A stretch of 64,000 bases of DNA from Peptoniphilaceae bacterium (GTDB lineage Bacteria > Bacillota > Clostridia > Tissierellales > Peptoniphilaceae): assembly GCA_030152565.1 (NCBI GenBank), contig JASLJE010000047.1, forward strand, positions 4,063-68,062, read 5' to 3'. A program made the position numbers and the translations under genes. Below are positions 25,926 through 34,536 of this stretch, in pieces. How positions within the stretch are numbered: the stretch's first letter is position 1; every line of letters begins with the position of its first letter. The notes under the pieces are model-generated. The model was not told where the DNA came from and made no database searches. It worked only from the letters and a program-made list of their open reading frames with translations.

Positions 25926-26606
25926 ATGAAAAAAACTAAAATGTTGGCTGTTTTATTAGCCATGACCTTGGCACTTGCATCATGTGGGCAAGGGGAAGAA
26001 AAACCAGGAGAAAATATAGAAGAGCAAAAGCCAGACGAAAAGCCTGAGGAAAAACCAGAGGAAACTCCGGAAGAAAAACCTGAGGAGACTCCAGAAGAAA
26101 AACCTGAAGAAGGAGATATTAGTGGAGAGGGCGAAGGAGCCAACCAACTAGAAATAGTTGACTTGGAAGAGGTTGATATAAGAACTTTAAATACTCAATC
26201 AGATCTAAGACAAATAGCCTTTGGAATCTACACTGAAGCTGAAAAAACTGGAGCTGATGAGTTTGTTGAGTCTCTTAAAAAATCCCATGCCTTTGCTAAA
26301 TTGACAGAGGAAAACATGGAAAATTACCTGGGAGCAAAATATGACTTTGAAGAAGGTCTAGTATCAGAAAGTATGATAGGAACTAGGGCCTACTCCATGA
26401 TTTTAATCAGGGCTAAAAATGAAAATGACGCTGAAAAACTGGAAAAACAAATAATGAAGTCAGTTGACCCAGCTAAGTGGATATGCGTACAAGCAGAGTC
26501 TATAGATGGGGACACAAATGATAATTTACTTTTAGTTATCATGGGTGAAAAGAAAGAAAACAAGATAATGTTAGAAGCATTTGATGAAATAGAAGATTTA
26601 GATTAG
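25926..26606 (+). CDS. repeat-bearing lipoprotein with a DUF4358-like domain
   Basis: The N-terminus is a lipoprotein signal peptide with lipobox LASC (C20). A tether of EKPEE/TPEEKPEE repeats follows (about residues 25-62), likely spanning the wall. The C-terminal domain (about 85-226) resembles DUF4358, a family of unknown function often near acyltransferase cassettes in Clostridia. The assignment to DUF4358 is from memory of the pattern (NYLGAKYDFEEGLVSESMIGT) and is moderately sure. An MBOAT/DHHW cassette follows after a terminator. Confidence 0.75.
   Translation: MKKTKMLAVLLAMTLALASCGQGEEKPGENIEEQKPDEKPEEKPEETPEEKPEETPEEKPEEGDISGEGEGANQLEIVDLEEVDIRTLNTQSDLRQIAFGIYTEAEKTGADEFVESLKKSHAFAKLTEENMENYLGAKYDFEEGLVSESMIGTRAYSMILIRAKNENDAEKLEKQIMKSVDPAKWICVQAESIDGDTNDNLLLVIMGEKKENKIMLEAFDEIEDLD
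26036..26112 (+). repeat. short tandem repeats coding for EKPEE-type units
   Basis: Imperfect repeats of about 12-24 bases (GAAAAACCTGAGGAAACTCC-like) inside the lipoprotein gene encode the acidic proline-rich tether. Such repeats can expand or contract by slippage without frameshift when the unit is a multiple of three. Confidence 0.75.
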
Positions 26607-26630
26607 CCTGGGTTATCCAGGCTCTTTTTT
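26605..26630 (+). terminator. terminator after the lipoprotein gene
   Basis: Seven-bp stem AGCCTGG / CCAGGCT with a GTTAT loop and six Ts, starting at the stop codon. Confidence 0.88.
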
Positions 26631-26639
26631 GGAGGAGAA

Positions 26640-28010
26640 ATGTTATTTTCAAGTATTAGTTTTATATACTTCTTTATGCCCCTGGCCCTTTTTATTTACT
26701 TTATAAGCCCTGGGACCTATAAGAACTTAAGCTTGCTTATAACAAGCTTTATTTTTCTCTACCTGTCAGATCCTAAATATTTTTATATTTTAGCCTACAT
26801 ATCTGTGATTAGCTATGTAGGAGGAAGACTTTTAGAAGAAAATAAAAAGAAGTATATCTTTATAAGTGCTATTATTTTACAGGTTTTTGTACTTATTTAT
26901 TTTAAGTATTTTGATATTCTAGCTTCAAGTTTTAACTTGGGCTGGGAGGTAAAAAACTTGATTTTACCCTTGGGTATTAGTTTTTATACTTTCAAATCCC
27001 TAGCCTATACAGTGGACGTTTATAGGGGGGACTATGGGGCAGAGAAAAATATGGTTAAATATTTTTTATATATGGCCTATTATCCTGTCCTAGTTTCAGG
27101 TCCTATAGTTCGCTATGGAGATTTTAAGCCCTACCTTGATGAAAAGGATATATCCAGAGAAAACATCTGGGAAGGTATTGAAAGATTTATCCTAGGATTG
27201 GGAAAGAAGGTTATTCTGGCCAATAATTTTTCCAAATTGGGAGAATTTAAAGGCTTGGAACAATCCACTTTAATGTCCTGGCTTATGCTAGTGGCCTTTT
27301 CCCTAGAATTATACTTTGATTTCTCAGGATATTCAGATATGGCCCTAGGCCTATCGTCTATTATGGGGATTAGGTTAAAGAAAAACTTCGACTTTCCCTT
27401 TAGTTCAAAATCAATAGGTGAATTTTGGAGGCGTTGGCACATGAGTTTGGGAAGCTGGTTTAGGGACTATATCTATATACCCCTGGGAGGTAATCGAAGG
27501 GGGAAGGCTAGATGGACCTTTAACCTTTTAGTGGTATGGCTTTTGACTGGTATCTGGCACGGAACTAGCCCGACATATCTTGTTTGGGGATTATTTATCT
27601 TTATGGGGCTAGTCGTGGAAAAATCCTTGGGAGAAGAAAGATTGGATAGGCTACCTAGAAGCCTTAGAAATCTTCTAACCTGTCTTTTTATACTGATAAG
27701 CTTTAACTTCTTTTATAGTGGAAGTCTAGCTGAAGCAGGGGACAACCTTTCGAGAATGTTTTTTATAAGGGGAAAGGCTTGGGGAGACCTGAGTATTTAC
27801 CAGCTAAAAAACAATTGGTTGCTTTTAGTTATAAGTCTTATCTTAAGTAGGTCTTCCTGGATAAAACTTTTGGAAAGCTTTAGGAAGAATACTATTTTTG
27901 ATATGACCTATAACTTTATCTTGGTCTTACTTTTACTTATTATTTTATATGTATCGACCATGATGATGGTAAATGATAGTTTTAATCCATTTTTATATAT
28001 TAAGTTTTGA
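26640..28010 (+). CDS. MBOAT family membrane-bound O-acyltransferase (AlgI/PatA-like)
   Basis: Polytopic membrane acyltransferase (456 aa, roughly ten hydrophobic segments). AlgI-type motifs are visible: SFYTFKSLAYTVDVYRG (about 116-132), RRWHMSLGSWFRDYIYIPLGG (about 264-285) and the catalytic histidine in LTGIWHGTSPTYLVWG (about 300-316). These enzymes pass acyl groups across the membrane for O-acylation of surface polymers. The acceptor here is unknown. Its stop overlaps the ribosome binding site of the next gene, a DHHW protein, which is the usual partner. Confidence 0.92.
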   Translation: MLFSSISFIYFFMPLALFIYFISPGTYKNLSLLITSFIFLYLSDPKYFYILAYISVISYVGGRLLEENKKKYIFISAIILQVFVLIYFKYFDILASSFNLGWEVKNLILPLGISFYTFKSLAYTVDVYRGDYGAEKNMVKYFLYMAYYPVLVSGPIVRYGDFKPYLDEKDISRENIWEGIERFILGLGKKVILANNFSKLGEFKGLEQSTLMSWLMLVAFSLELYFDFSGYSDMALGLSSIMGIRLKKNFDFPFSSKSIGEFWRRWHMSLGSWFRDYIYIPLGGNRRGKARWTFNLLVVWLLTGIWHGTSPTYLVWGLFIFMGLVVEKSLGEERLDRLPRSLRNLLTCLFILISFNFFYSGSLAEAGDNLSRMFFIRGKAWGDLSIYQLKNNWLLLVISLILSRSSWIKLLESFRKNTIFDMTYNFILVLLLLIILYVSTMMMVNDSFNPFLYIKF

Positions 28011-28018
28011 GGTGTGTA

Positions 28019-29116
28019 ATGAAGAAAAAAAGCAAGGACATTAGGATAGGACTATTTATAGTCTTTATACTTCTAGGCCAGGTTTTATTTATAGCCCTAC
28101 CCAAGAAAGATTTTTCTGAGTCTGAGAGAAGAAGGCTAAGTCAAAGACCAGAAATATCTTGGGAAGCCCTTAAAGATAAGGGCTTTATAGATGACTGGGA
28201 GGTTTATTTTCAAGATCACTTTCCCTATAGGGACCAATTGCGCCATCAAAGATTTGTTTTTGATAGGAATGTTTTAGCCAAAAGAGACAGCCAGGATTAT
28301 TTTATTAAAAATGGCTATATGGGAAAACTAAGCTATGACTTTAAGGCCAAGTCCTTTGAAAAATCGGCAGACTATGTTTTGGACCTGGCGGAAAAGAATT
28401 TTCCCAACAACAAGGTCTACTATGGAATAATACCTAGCAAGAATTACTATTTATTAGAAAATGATTTTTACAGGCTAGACTATGACTACTATGAGTCTAT
28501 TTTTGATGATAGGGTCAGGGGAGATATGGCGAAAATTGACTTGAGAAATAGGTTGACTATAGATGACTACTATAGGACTGATATCCACTGGAGGCAGGAG
28601 AAATTAATTGGCCTGTCTAGAGATATTATGACCAGCATGGGTCAGGGACTTAAGTTGGATGACTATGGAATAAAAAATTATGGAAAGTTTAAGGGGTCTC
28701 TAGCATCTTCATTAAACTATCCTATGGAAGATGATTTAATAGTAGTTTTGGGGGATGGGATTGAAAGTGCCCAAGCAAAAAACCTGGTAACAGGAGAAAA
28801 ACTAGATATCTACCATCCAGATGAATTAAAGTCTCCAGATCCCTATAGTCTTTATCTTAAGGGACCTATGGAATTAATAGAGATAAAAAGAAGTAGATTT
28901 AAAGAGGGAGAAGACAAGACTCTTTATATGGTTAGGGACTCCTTTGGCAGTAGTCTGGCTCCACTTATGCTGGAAGGCTATGACAGGATAATATTAATTG
29001 ATCCTAGATACTTGGCCAAGGATATTTTACCCAACTTTATAGAGCCTAGCATAGATGACGATGTCTTATTTCTTCACTCTATAGATATGTTAAACAACAA
29101 TAATTTATTTAAGTAG
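28019..29116 (+). CDS. DHHW-family (AlgJ/AlgX-like) exported protein, probable acyl-transfer partner
   Basis: One N-terminal membrane anchor (about 8-26) is followed by an extracytoplasmic SGNH-like domain (365 aa in total). Motifs: FQDHFPYRDQLR, DIHWR (the DHHW motif with I in the second position) and RDSFGSSLAPLM carrying the likely serine. Such proteins accept acyl groups from the neighbouring MBOAT. ATG 28019 is chosen because GAGGTG lies four bases upstream; an in-frame TTG at 28007 would overlap it. Confidence 0.82.
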   Translation: MKKKSKDIRIGLFIVFILLGQVLFIALPKKDFSESERRRLSQRPEISWEALKDKGFIDDWEVYFQDHFPYRDQLRHQRFVFDRNVLAKRDSQDYFIKNGYMGKLSYDFKAKSFEKSADYVLDLAEKNFPNNKVYYGIIPSKNYYLLENDFYRLDYDYYESIFDDRVRGDMAKIDLRNRLTIDDYYRTDIHWRQEKLIGLSRDIMTSMGQGLKLDDYGIKNYGKFKGSLASSLNYPMEDDLIVVLGDGIESAQAKNLVTGEKLDIYHPDELKSPDPYSLYLKGPMELIEIKRSRFKEGEDKTLYMVRDSFGSSLAPLMLEGYDRIILIDPRYLAKDILPNFIEPSIDDDVLFLHSIDMLNNNNLFK

Positions 29117-29123
29117 GTGGAAG

Positions 29124-29675
29124 ATGGAATTTATAAAAAAGAATGGGGTCTTTTTTCTAGCCCTCCTGGCCTTCTTAGCCCTAGGCTATAGTAGGGGAAG
29201 GGGCCATCAGGAAAAGATGGATGACTTGGTTTTTGTCCAGTCCCAAGAAAAAACCTTTGACCAAGTAGATGGAACTTGGGGCTTATGGAAGGGACAAGAG
29301 TCCATAGAATTTTCAGAAGATAAAATATCCTTTTACATGGATGATAAGATAAGAGATCATTCCTTGAGAAAGGCAGACCTTAAAGTTTATAGGGCAGAGG
29401 AGGCCAAGAAGGCCTATGAGAAAAACGTGGGTGATTTTCCCCAGGCTAGGATGGACCAGGCCCTTAAAGACTACAAAATAGGCTGGGAAGATTTTTATCT
29501 TTTAGAAGTAGAAAACCAATATCTTTTGGATAAGAATAAGAAGAAAACAACCATAGATGACAAGAATTACTATTTGGTAATAAATGCCCAGCTCATAGTC
29601 GATGAGACTAGAGAAGAGGTTATTCTCTTTGTAGATGACCTGAGTCAAAAAACAGGATTATTCATAAAAAAATAG
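29124..29675 (+). CDS. membrane-anchored protein of unknown function in the acylation cassette
   Basis: 183 aa with a single N-terminal hydrophobic segment (about 8-22) and a charged, lysine- and aspartate-rich extracytoplasmic part. I do not recognise the family. It starts eight bases after the DHHW gene and ends in a terminator, so it is the third gene of that unit and probably assists in surface modification (inference from position only). Confidence 0.7.
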   Translation: MEFIKKNGVFFLALLAFLALGYSRGRGHQEKMDDLVFVQSQEKTFDQVDGTWGLWKGQESIEFSEDKISFYMDDKIRDHSLRKADLKVYRAEEAKKAYEKNVGDFPQARMDQALKDYKIGWEDFYLLEVENQYLLDKNKKKTTIDDKNYYLVINAQLIVDETREEVILFVDDLSQKTGLFIKK

Positions 29676-29696
29676 GCTTTTAAAAGCCTATTTTTT
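29666..29696. terminator. bidirectional terminator between the acylation cassette and nadE
   Basis: Palindromic 11-bp stem AATAGGCTTTT / AAAAGCCTATT flanked by A and T runs, so it works for both convergent units. It overlaps the ends of both coding regions. Confidence 0.9.
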
Positions 29697-31565
29697 AGTG
29701 AATGAATTTATTGAAATGTCGCTGGCCATAACTAGCCCATCCCTAGGTGAAAGGGAAAATTCTTCAATTTGTGGGCCATCTGGCATGGCTGATCGCTTAA
29801 ATTGTTGGGTTTTAAATCTCCATAAAAACTTATTAAACCACTTGTCGATTTCCTCTGAACTATAGTCGTCTTTAAAGGCCTCCTTGGCCATAAAATTAAT
29901 ATTATCCAGGCTGGACTTATTATTTATCAGGTGATAGATAAAGAAGTCATGAAGTTCATAAGGTCCTACATTGTCCTCTGTTATCTGTTTGATTTCTCCA
30001 TCTTCTGCAGGTAGTAGCTCTGGAGAGATAGGAGTATTTATAATATCAAAAATAGTTGAGGCCAATAGAGGATTGGTTTCTTGACTATTTAGGGCTACAT
30101 ACTTAACAACCTCTCTTAAGAGTGTCTTAGGAAGGCCTGAATTAATGGCATACATACTCATATGATCTCCATTATAGGTGGCCCAGCCTAGGGCTATTTC
30201 AGACATGTTTCCAGTACCTAGGACAATGCCCCCATGCTTGTTGGCCAAATCCATGAGGATTTGTGTTCTCTCTCTGGCTTGTGAGTTTTCATAGGTTATG
30301 GATAGGTCATCTTCGTCGTGGCCTATGTCTTTAAAGTGTTGTTTGGTAGCTTCCACTATGGAAATTTCTTCCAGGCTAACATTAAGGGACTTGGCCAGAT
30401 TTATGCTGTTGGTAAAGGTCCTTTGGGTAGTTCCTAAACCTGGCATGGTAATGGCCCTTATATCTTTAGGATCCAGACCCATTTTAAAATAGGTTATGGA
30501 TGCTACAAGTAAGGCCAGGGTAGAATCAAGACCTCCTGAAAGACCTAGAAAAATCTTTTTATCAGGTATTTGTTCCAACCTTCTTTTTAGGGCTTCGCTT
30601 TGAAGGTTTAAAATCTTTTCACACTTTTCTTCCCAGTCCTTTTGATTTTCTGGTATATAAGGACTCTTGGCTAGCCTTCTCTTTAGAGGAAGTTCTCTTT
30701 CGGAAAGGCTGGCATAGCTGGTATATATTTTAGGTTGGTAGAAAAGTCTTGAAGGTTTTTTATTTTTTATCTGGTCCAGGTTGATGTCATTGTAAATTAA
30801 ACCATCCCTAAAAAGACCTGAATCCTCCAGACTTGTTCCTGCTTCCCAAATCCCCTTATGGCCTCCATAGATATGGTTGGTAGTAGATTCTCCCTGGGAA
30901 CTATTGGCAAAGATAAGGCCAGCTTCATAGGAAGAGGATAGGGAGGATAGAAGTTTTTTTCTCCTATCTAGACTTAGGCTGGTTTCAGCTGAAGAACCAG
31001 AAACCATTAGAAGGTTGGCTCCTAGGCTGGCATGAACTGAGGCCAGGTTAAAGCCTTGGTTCAGGTCATATTCAAAGCTAAAAGATCCAATTATCTTAGA
31101 ATTTTCCCTTACCTTTACTAGGATATTAGGGCTAATCAAATAATTGCTGCCTCCTATAAGGACTTCCATATCTTGATCAAAAGTGGCAAAATATCTATTT
31201 TCAACAGGACTTAAATTTATCTTAGGTATAAAACCTAAAATTTTTCCGTCATTTATAAGGGCTAAAACATTATATATCCTATTATTAACCTCTAGGGGTA
31301 GGCCTAGACTAAATAGGATCTTTTTATTTAAACTGTGATTTTTGATTTCCATTAGACTTTCCAAGGCCAGGTCTAGGATGGACTGGTTGGCAATTAAGTC
31401 TCCGCCACTTGCTCCACTTAGACTAAGTTCTGGAAAAACCAGTAAGTCTAGTCCCAAGTCATGGGCCAGATCTAGGGTCCTCATAATTTCATTTTTATTA
31501 TTTTCAATATTTAATAGGTCGAGATCTATGGTAGCAGATCCCACTCTTAAAAAGTTTCTATACAT
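29688..31565 (-). CDS. nadE: two-domain NAD+ synthetase with a cysteine-less glutaminase domain
   Basis: Last step of NAD synthesis: amidation of deamido-NAD. The C-terminal synthetase domain is intact (SGGLDSTLALL P-loop, GTGNMSEIALGWATYNGD, LPKTLLREVVKY). The N-terminal nitrilase-type domain would normally release ammonia from glutamine with a Glu-Lys-Cys triad. E46 (FPELSL) and K115 (IPKINL) are present, but the VEICED-type segment reads GSFSFEYD, with F164 where the cysteine should be. No cysteine occurs in the first 310 residues. The enzyme is therefore probably ammonia-dependent despite its length (625 aa). The frame is intact. The start has AGAGGTG upstream. Confidence 0.9.
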   Translation of the reverse strand: MYRNFLRVGSATIDLDLLNIENNKNEIMRTLDLAHDLGLDLLVFPELSLSGASGGDLIANQSILDLALESLMEIKNHSLNKKILFSLGLPLEVNNRIYNVLALINDGKILGFIPKINLSPVENRYFATFDQDMEVLIGGSNYLISPNILVKVRENSKIIGSFSFEYDLNQGFNLASVHASLGANLLMVSGSSAETSLSLDRRKKLLSSLSSSYEAGLIFANSSQGESTTNHIYGGHKGIWEAGTSLEDSGLFRDGLIYNDINLDQIKNKKPSRLFYQPKIYTSYASLSERELPLKRRLAKSPYIPENQKDWEEKCEKILNLQSEALKRRLEQIPDKKIFLGLSGGLDSTLALLVASITYFKMGLDPKDIRAITMPGLGTTQRTFTNSINLAKSLNVSLEEISIVEATKQHFKDIGHDEDDLSITYENSQARERTQILMDLANKHGGIVLGTGNMSEIALGWATYNGDHMSMYAINSGLPKTLLREVVKYVALNSQETNPLLASTIFDIINTPISPELLPAEDGEIKQITEDNVGPYELHDFFIYHLINNKSSLDNINFMAKEAFKDDYSSEEIDKWFNKFLWRFKTQQFKRSAMPDGPQIEEFSLSPRDGLVMASDISINSFTKK

Positions 31566-31585
31566 AATACACCTCTCTTATCCTT

Positions 31586-31615
31586 ATTATACAATTAATA
31601 AAAATAAATGGTCAA
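31586..31615 (-). promoter_or_regulatory. promoter of nadE
   Basis: On the minus strand TTGACC (31615-31610) and TATAAT (31591-31586) with an 18-bp spacer. Its -35 box is only two bases from the -35 box of the divergent copA promoter. Confidence 0.8.
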
Positions 31616-31617
31616 TA

Positions 31618-31646
31618 TTGACAAAAAGTTAGAATAGGCTTATTAT
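31618..31646 (+). promoter_or_regulatory. promoter of copA-csoR
   Basis: TTGACA (31618-31623) and TATTAT (31641-31646) with a 17-bp spacer, followed at once by the CsoR operator. Confidence 0.85.
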
Positions 31647-31650
31647 ATTA

Positions 31651-31667
31651 ATACCCCTAGGGGGTAT
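31651..31667. promoter_or_regulatory. CsoR-type copper operator
   Basis: ATACCCCTAGGGGGTAT is a G/C-tract palindrome of the form TACCCC-N-GGGGTA known for CsoR sites. It begins four bases after the -10 box and covers the transcription start, a position where bound apo-CsoR would block copA. The csoR gene is downstream in the same unit. Confidence 0.85.
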
Positions 31668-31678
31668 GAGGAGGACTT

Positions 31679-34252
31679 ATGAAAGAAAAATTTGATATAG
31701 AAGGAATGACCTGTGCGGCCTGCTCAACAGCTGTTGAAAAAGCAGTTGGCAAGCTAGACGGAGTCAAGGAGGTAAATGTAAGCCTACTTACCAATAGTAT
31801 GGAAATAGTAGCTGAAGATGGCCTGGATCCATCCAGTGTACTTTCAGCTGTTGAAAAGGCAGGCTATAGTGGCAGGCAAAAGAAGGCTGAGGAAAAAAGC
31901 CATAGGCCTAATCCCAACCAGATAATAGATGATGAAATCAAGTCTCTTAAACATAGACTAAAGGTTTCCCTACCACTTATGCTAGTTCTTATGTATGTGG
32001 CCATGGGCCATATGATGAAGCTTCCCTATCCTAGTATTTTAGAGGGAAATAGCGGAGCTCTTATCTATGCCTTTAGCCAATTTTTACTAGCCCTACCTGT
32101 ACTTTATGTAAATAGAAGGTACTTCCAGTCAGGATTTAAAGCCTTGGGCCATAAAAACCCCAACATGGATTCCCTGGTAGCCCTAGGATCTATGGCGGCA
32201 GTAGTCTATGGAATAGTAGCCATCTTTATGATAGGTTATGGCCTGGGCTATGAGAGATTAGATTTGGTTGAAAAATACAGGCACGATATTTACTTTGAAT
32301 CAGCTGCCATGATTTTAACCTTGATTACCTTTGGTAAATTCTTAGAGGCCAGATCTAAAAAGAAGACTACAGAGGCCTTGGACAAGTTAATAGACCTTCA
32401 ACCAGACAAGGTTAGGGTTATAAGAAATGACCAGGAAGAGATGATCGACTTGGCAGACTTGTTAGAAGGAGATTTAATAAAGATAATTCCAGGAGAGAGA
32501 ATAGCAGTTGATGGGATAATAGTAGAGGGAAGAAGTTCCCTGGACCAACAGGCCATAACAGGAGAGTCCTTACCAGTTGAAGTTGGACAAGGAGACAAGG
32601 TTATATCTGGATCTTTAAATAAGAATGGTAGCTTTATTTTTAAGGCCACCCAGGTAGGATCAGATACAACCCTATCAAAGATTATAGAACTTATGGAAGA
32701 GGCCAGCTCTTCCAAGGCTCCCATCAGTCAAATGGCTGACAAGGTGGCAGCAGTCTTTGTACCTGTAGTTATAGGCTTATCCCTACTATCCTTTGCCTAT
32801 TGGATCTTTAAGGGGCAAGGATTTGAATTTGCCTTTTCCATAGCCATAGGAGTACTAGTGATTTCTTGCCCATGTGCCCTAGGCCTGGCAACACCGGTAG
32901 CTATGATGGTGGCAACTGGAAAGGCTGCTGAAAATGGAATCTTGATTAAATCAGCAGAGGCCCTGGAAAGACTTCATGAAGTAGATCTTATAGTCTTTGA
33001 CAAGACAGGAACTATTACAGAGGGAAATCCAGAAGTAACAGATATTATAACCATAGATGGTTTTGATAGAAAAGAACTTTTGACCATAGCAGGATCACTG
33101 GAAGCTAGCTCACAACAGCCTTTAGCAGATGCGGTTATGAAGAAGGTTAAGGAATATGATATAAATTTAGAAAAAATTGTTGACTTTGAATCATTTACGG
33201 GTATGGGTATAAGTGGTTACCTAGATGGGAAAAAATACTTTATAGGTAATGACAAGCTTATGAACAGAGAAAATATTTCCTATGAGGAAACAGATGATCT
33301 AACGCTAGCCTATAAGAAGGAAGGAAAGACTTCCATCTATATATTTGATGAAAATAAACTTTTAGGTATTATGGCCATAGCAGATGTAATTAAGAATACT
33401 AGTGTGGAAGCCATAGACCAAATTCACAAGATGGGCATAAGGACCATGATGCTATCAGGTGACAATGAGATAACGGCCAAGGCCATAGCAAAAAAAGTCC
33501 ATGTTGATGATTATAGGGGAGAGCTAATGCCCCAAGACAAGGACAGAATAATTACAGAACTTAAGAAGGACTATAAGACTATAGCCATGGTGGGAGATGG
33601 AATAAATGACGCTCCAGCCCTTATGAGAGCTGATGTAGGTATAGCCATAGCAGATGGTACTGACATAGCTATAGACTCAGCGGATATAGTTTTAATGAAG
33701 TCAGATTTACAAGATATAGTAGGTGCGGTTAACCTAAGTAAGAAGACTATAAAAAATATCAAGGAAAACCTATTTTGGGCCTTCTTCTACAATATTTTAG
33801 CCATACCAATAGCCATGGGCTTTTTCTATACTAGTTTTAACCTAAAGTTAAATCCTATGATAGGATCCTTGGCCATGAGTATGAGTTCTATATTTGTAGT
33901 GACCAATGCCTTGAGATTAAAGAGATTTAAAAATGATAAAAAACTAGACTATAAAAGGTCATCGACCCAGCTTCAGGCTGAGAATAGTCTTAACTATAAT
34001 ATGAAAAACAATAAAAAAGAAGAAAGACAAGAGGAGAATAAAATGAAAAAAACTATTTATATTGACGGAATGACATGTAACCACTGCAAGATGAGAGTGG
34101 AAAAATTATTGGGAGAAGTAGATGGAGTATCTCAAGCTCAAGTAAACTTGGACGAGAAAAAAGCCCTAGTAGAAACATCTGTTGACTTGGATGAAAAAAT
34201 GATCAAGGACTTGATAGATGATGCTGGATATGAATATAAGTCTATGGACTAG
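31679..34252 (+). CDS. copA: copper-exporting P-type ATPase with a C-terminal CopZ-like domain
   Basis: P1B-1 ATPase that pumps Cu(I) out of the cell. Order: heavy-metal domain with GMTCAAC (C12, C15), membrane helices, actuator TGES, ion-binding C397-P398-C399, phosphorylated D441 in DKTGT, GDGINDAPAL hinge, then FYN and MSMSS motifs of Cu(I) pumps in the last two helices. The usual protein would end near residue 745. Here a polar linker of about 40 residues leads in frame into a second metal-binding domain (C800, C803). The internal ATG at residue 789 has its own ribosome binding site. Total length is 857 aa. Confidence 0.93.
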   Translation: MKEKFDIEGMTCAACSTAVEKAVGKLDGVKEVNVSLLTNSMEIVAEDGLDPSSVLSAVEKAGYSGRQKKAEEKSHRPNPNQIIDDEIKSLKHRLKVSLPLMLVLMYVAMGHMMKLPYPSILEGNSGALIYAFSQFLLALPVLYVNRRYFQSGFKALGHKNPNMDSLVALGSMAAVVYGIVAIFMIGYGLGYERLDLVEKYRHDIYFESAAMILTLITFGKFLEARSKKKTTEALDKLIDLQPDKVRVIRNDQEEMIDLADLLEGDLIKIIPGERIAVDGIIVEGRSSLDQQAITGESLPVEVGQGDKVISGSLNKNGSFIFKATQVGSDTTLSKIIELMEEASSSKAPISQMADKVAAVFVPVVIGLSLLSFAYWIFKGQGFEFAFSIAIGVLVISCPCALGLATPVAMMVATGKAAENGILIKSAEALERLHEVDLIVFDKTGTITEGNPEVTDIITIDGFDRKELLTIAGSLEASSQQPLADAVMKKVKEYDINLEKIVDFESFTGMGISGYLDGKKYFIGNDKLMNRENISYEETDDLTLAYKKEGKTSIYIFDENKLLGIMAIADVIKNTSVEAIDQIHKMGIRTMMLSGDNEITAKAIAKKVHVDDYRGELMPQDKDRIITELKKDYKTIAMVGDGINDAPALMRADVGIAIADGTDIAIDSADIVLMKSDLQDIVGAVNLSKKTIKNIKENLFWAFFYNILAIPIAMGFFYTSFNLKLNPMIGSLAMSMSSIFVVTNALRLKRFKNDKKLDYKRSSTQLQAENSLNYNMKNNKKEERQEENKMKKTIYIDGMTCNHCKMRVEKLLGEVDGVSQAQVNLDEKKALVETSVDLDEKMIKDLIDDAGYEYKSMD
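34043..34252 (+). CDS. copZ: nested CopZ copper chaperone start within copA
   Basis: AGGAG (34032-34036) stands six bases before ATG 34043, in frame with copA. Initiation here would give a free 69-aa protein with GMTCNHC at residues 9-15, the size and sequence of the copper chaperone CopZ. Either the two genes fused by loss of the copA stop or the arrangement deliberately yields both a fused and a free form. That the site is used is inferred from spacing only. Confidence 0.6.
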   Translation: MKKTIYIDGMTCNHCKMRVEKLLGEVDGVSQAQVNLDEKKALVETSVDLDEKMIKDLIDDAGYEYKSMD

Positions 34253-34254
34253 AT

Positions 34255-34527
34255 ATGAAGGCAGATAAAAAAAGTACCCTGCGTCGATTGAAGATAATTA
34301 GAGGTCAAATTGACGGCATAATCAATATGGTAGAAGAAGACAGGTACTGTATTGATATTTCAACCCAGCTTATGGCATCCATAGCTGGGCTGAAGGCTGT
34401 TAATAATGAGGTTTTAAAGGCCCATATGAAAAGCTGTGTAAAGGATTCCTTTGACAGTGAAGACCATGAAATAGCAGATGAAAAAATTGATGAGGTAATA
34501 AAGATATTAGACAAGTTGAGTAAGTAG
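34255..34527 (+). CDS. csoR: copper-sensing repressor CsoR
   Basis: Four-helix DUF156 repressor (90 aa) that leaves DNA on binding Cu(I). The Cys-His-Cys ligand set is C32, H57 and C61, in YCID and HMKSC, which marks a copper sensor rather than FrmR or RcnR. It begins two bases after the copA/copZ stop and the operon carries a CsoR operator, so it regulates itself. Confidence 0.93.
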   Translation: MKADKKSTLRRLKIIRGQIDGIINMVEEDRYCIDISTQLMASIAGLKAVNNEVLKAHMKSCVKDSFDSEDHEIADEKIDEVIKILDKLSK

Positions 34528-34536
34528 GAGGTTAAT

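Noticed and set aside
25910..26143. Minus-strand frame with serine/glycine/phenylalanine repeats opposite the lipoprotein gene
   Set aside because: It is the antisense reading of the EKPEE-coding repeats; it has no ribosome binding site and the plus-strand frame has a clear signal peptide and lipobox.
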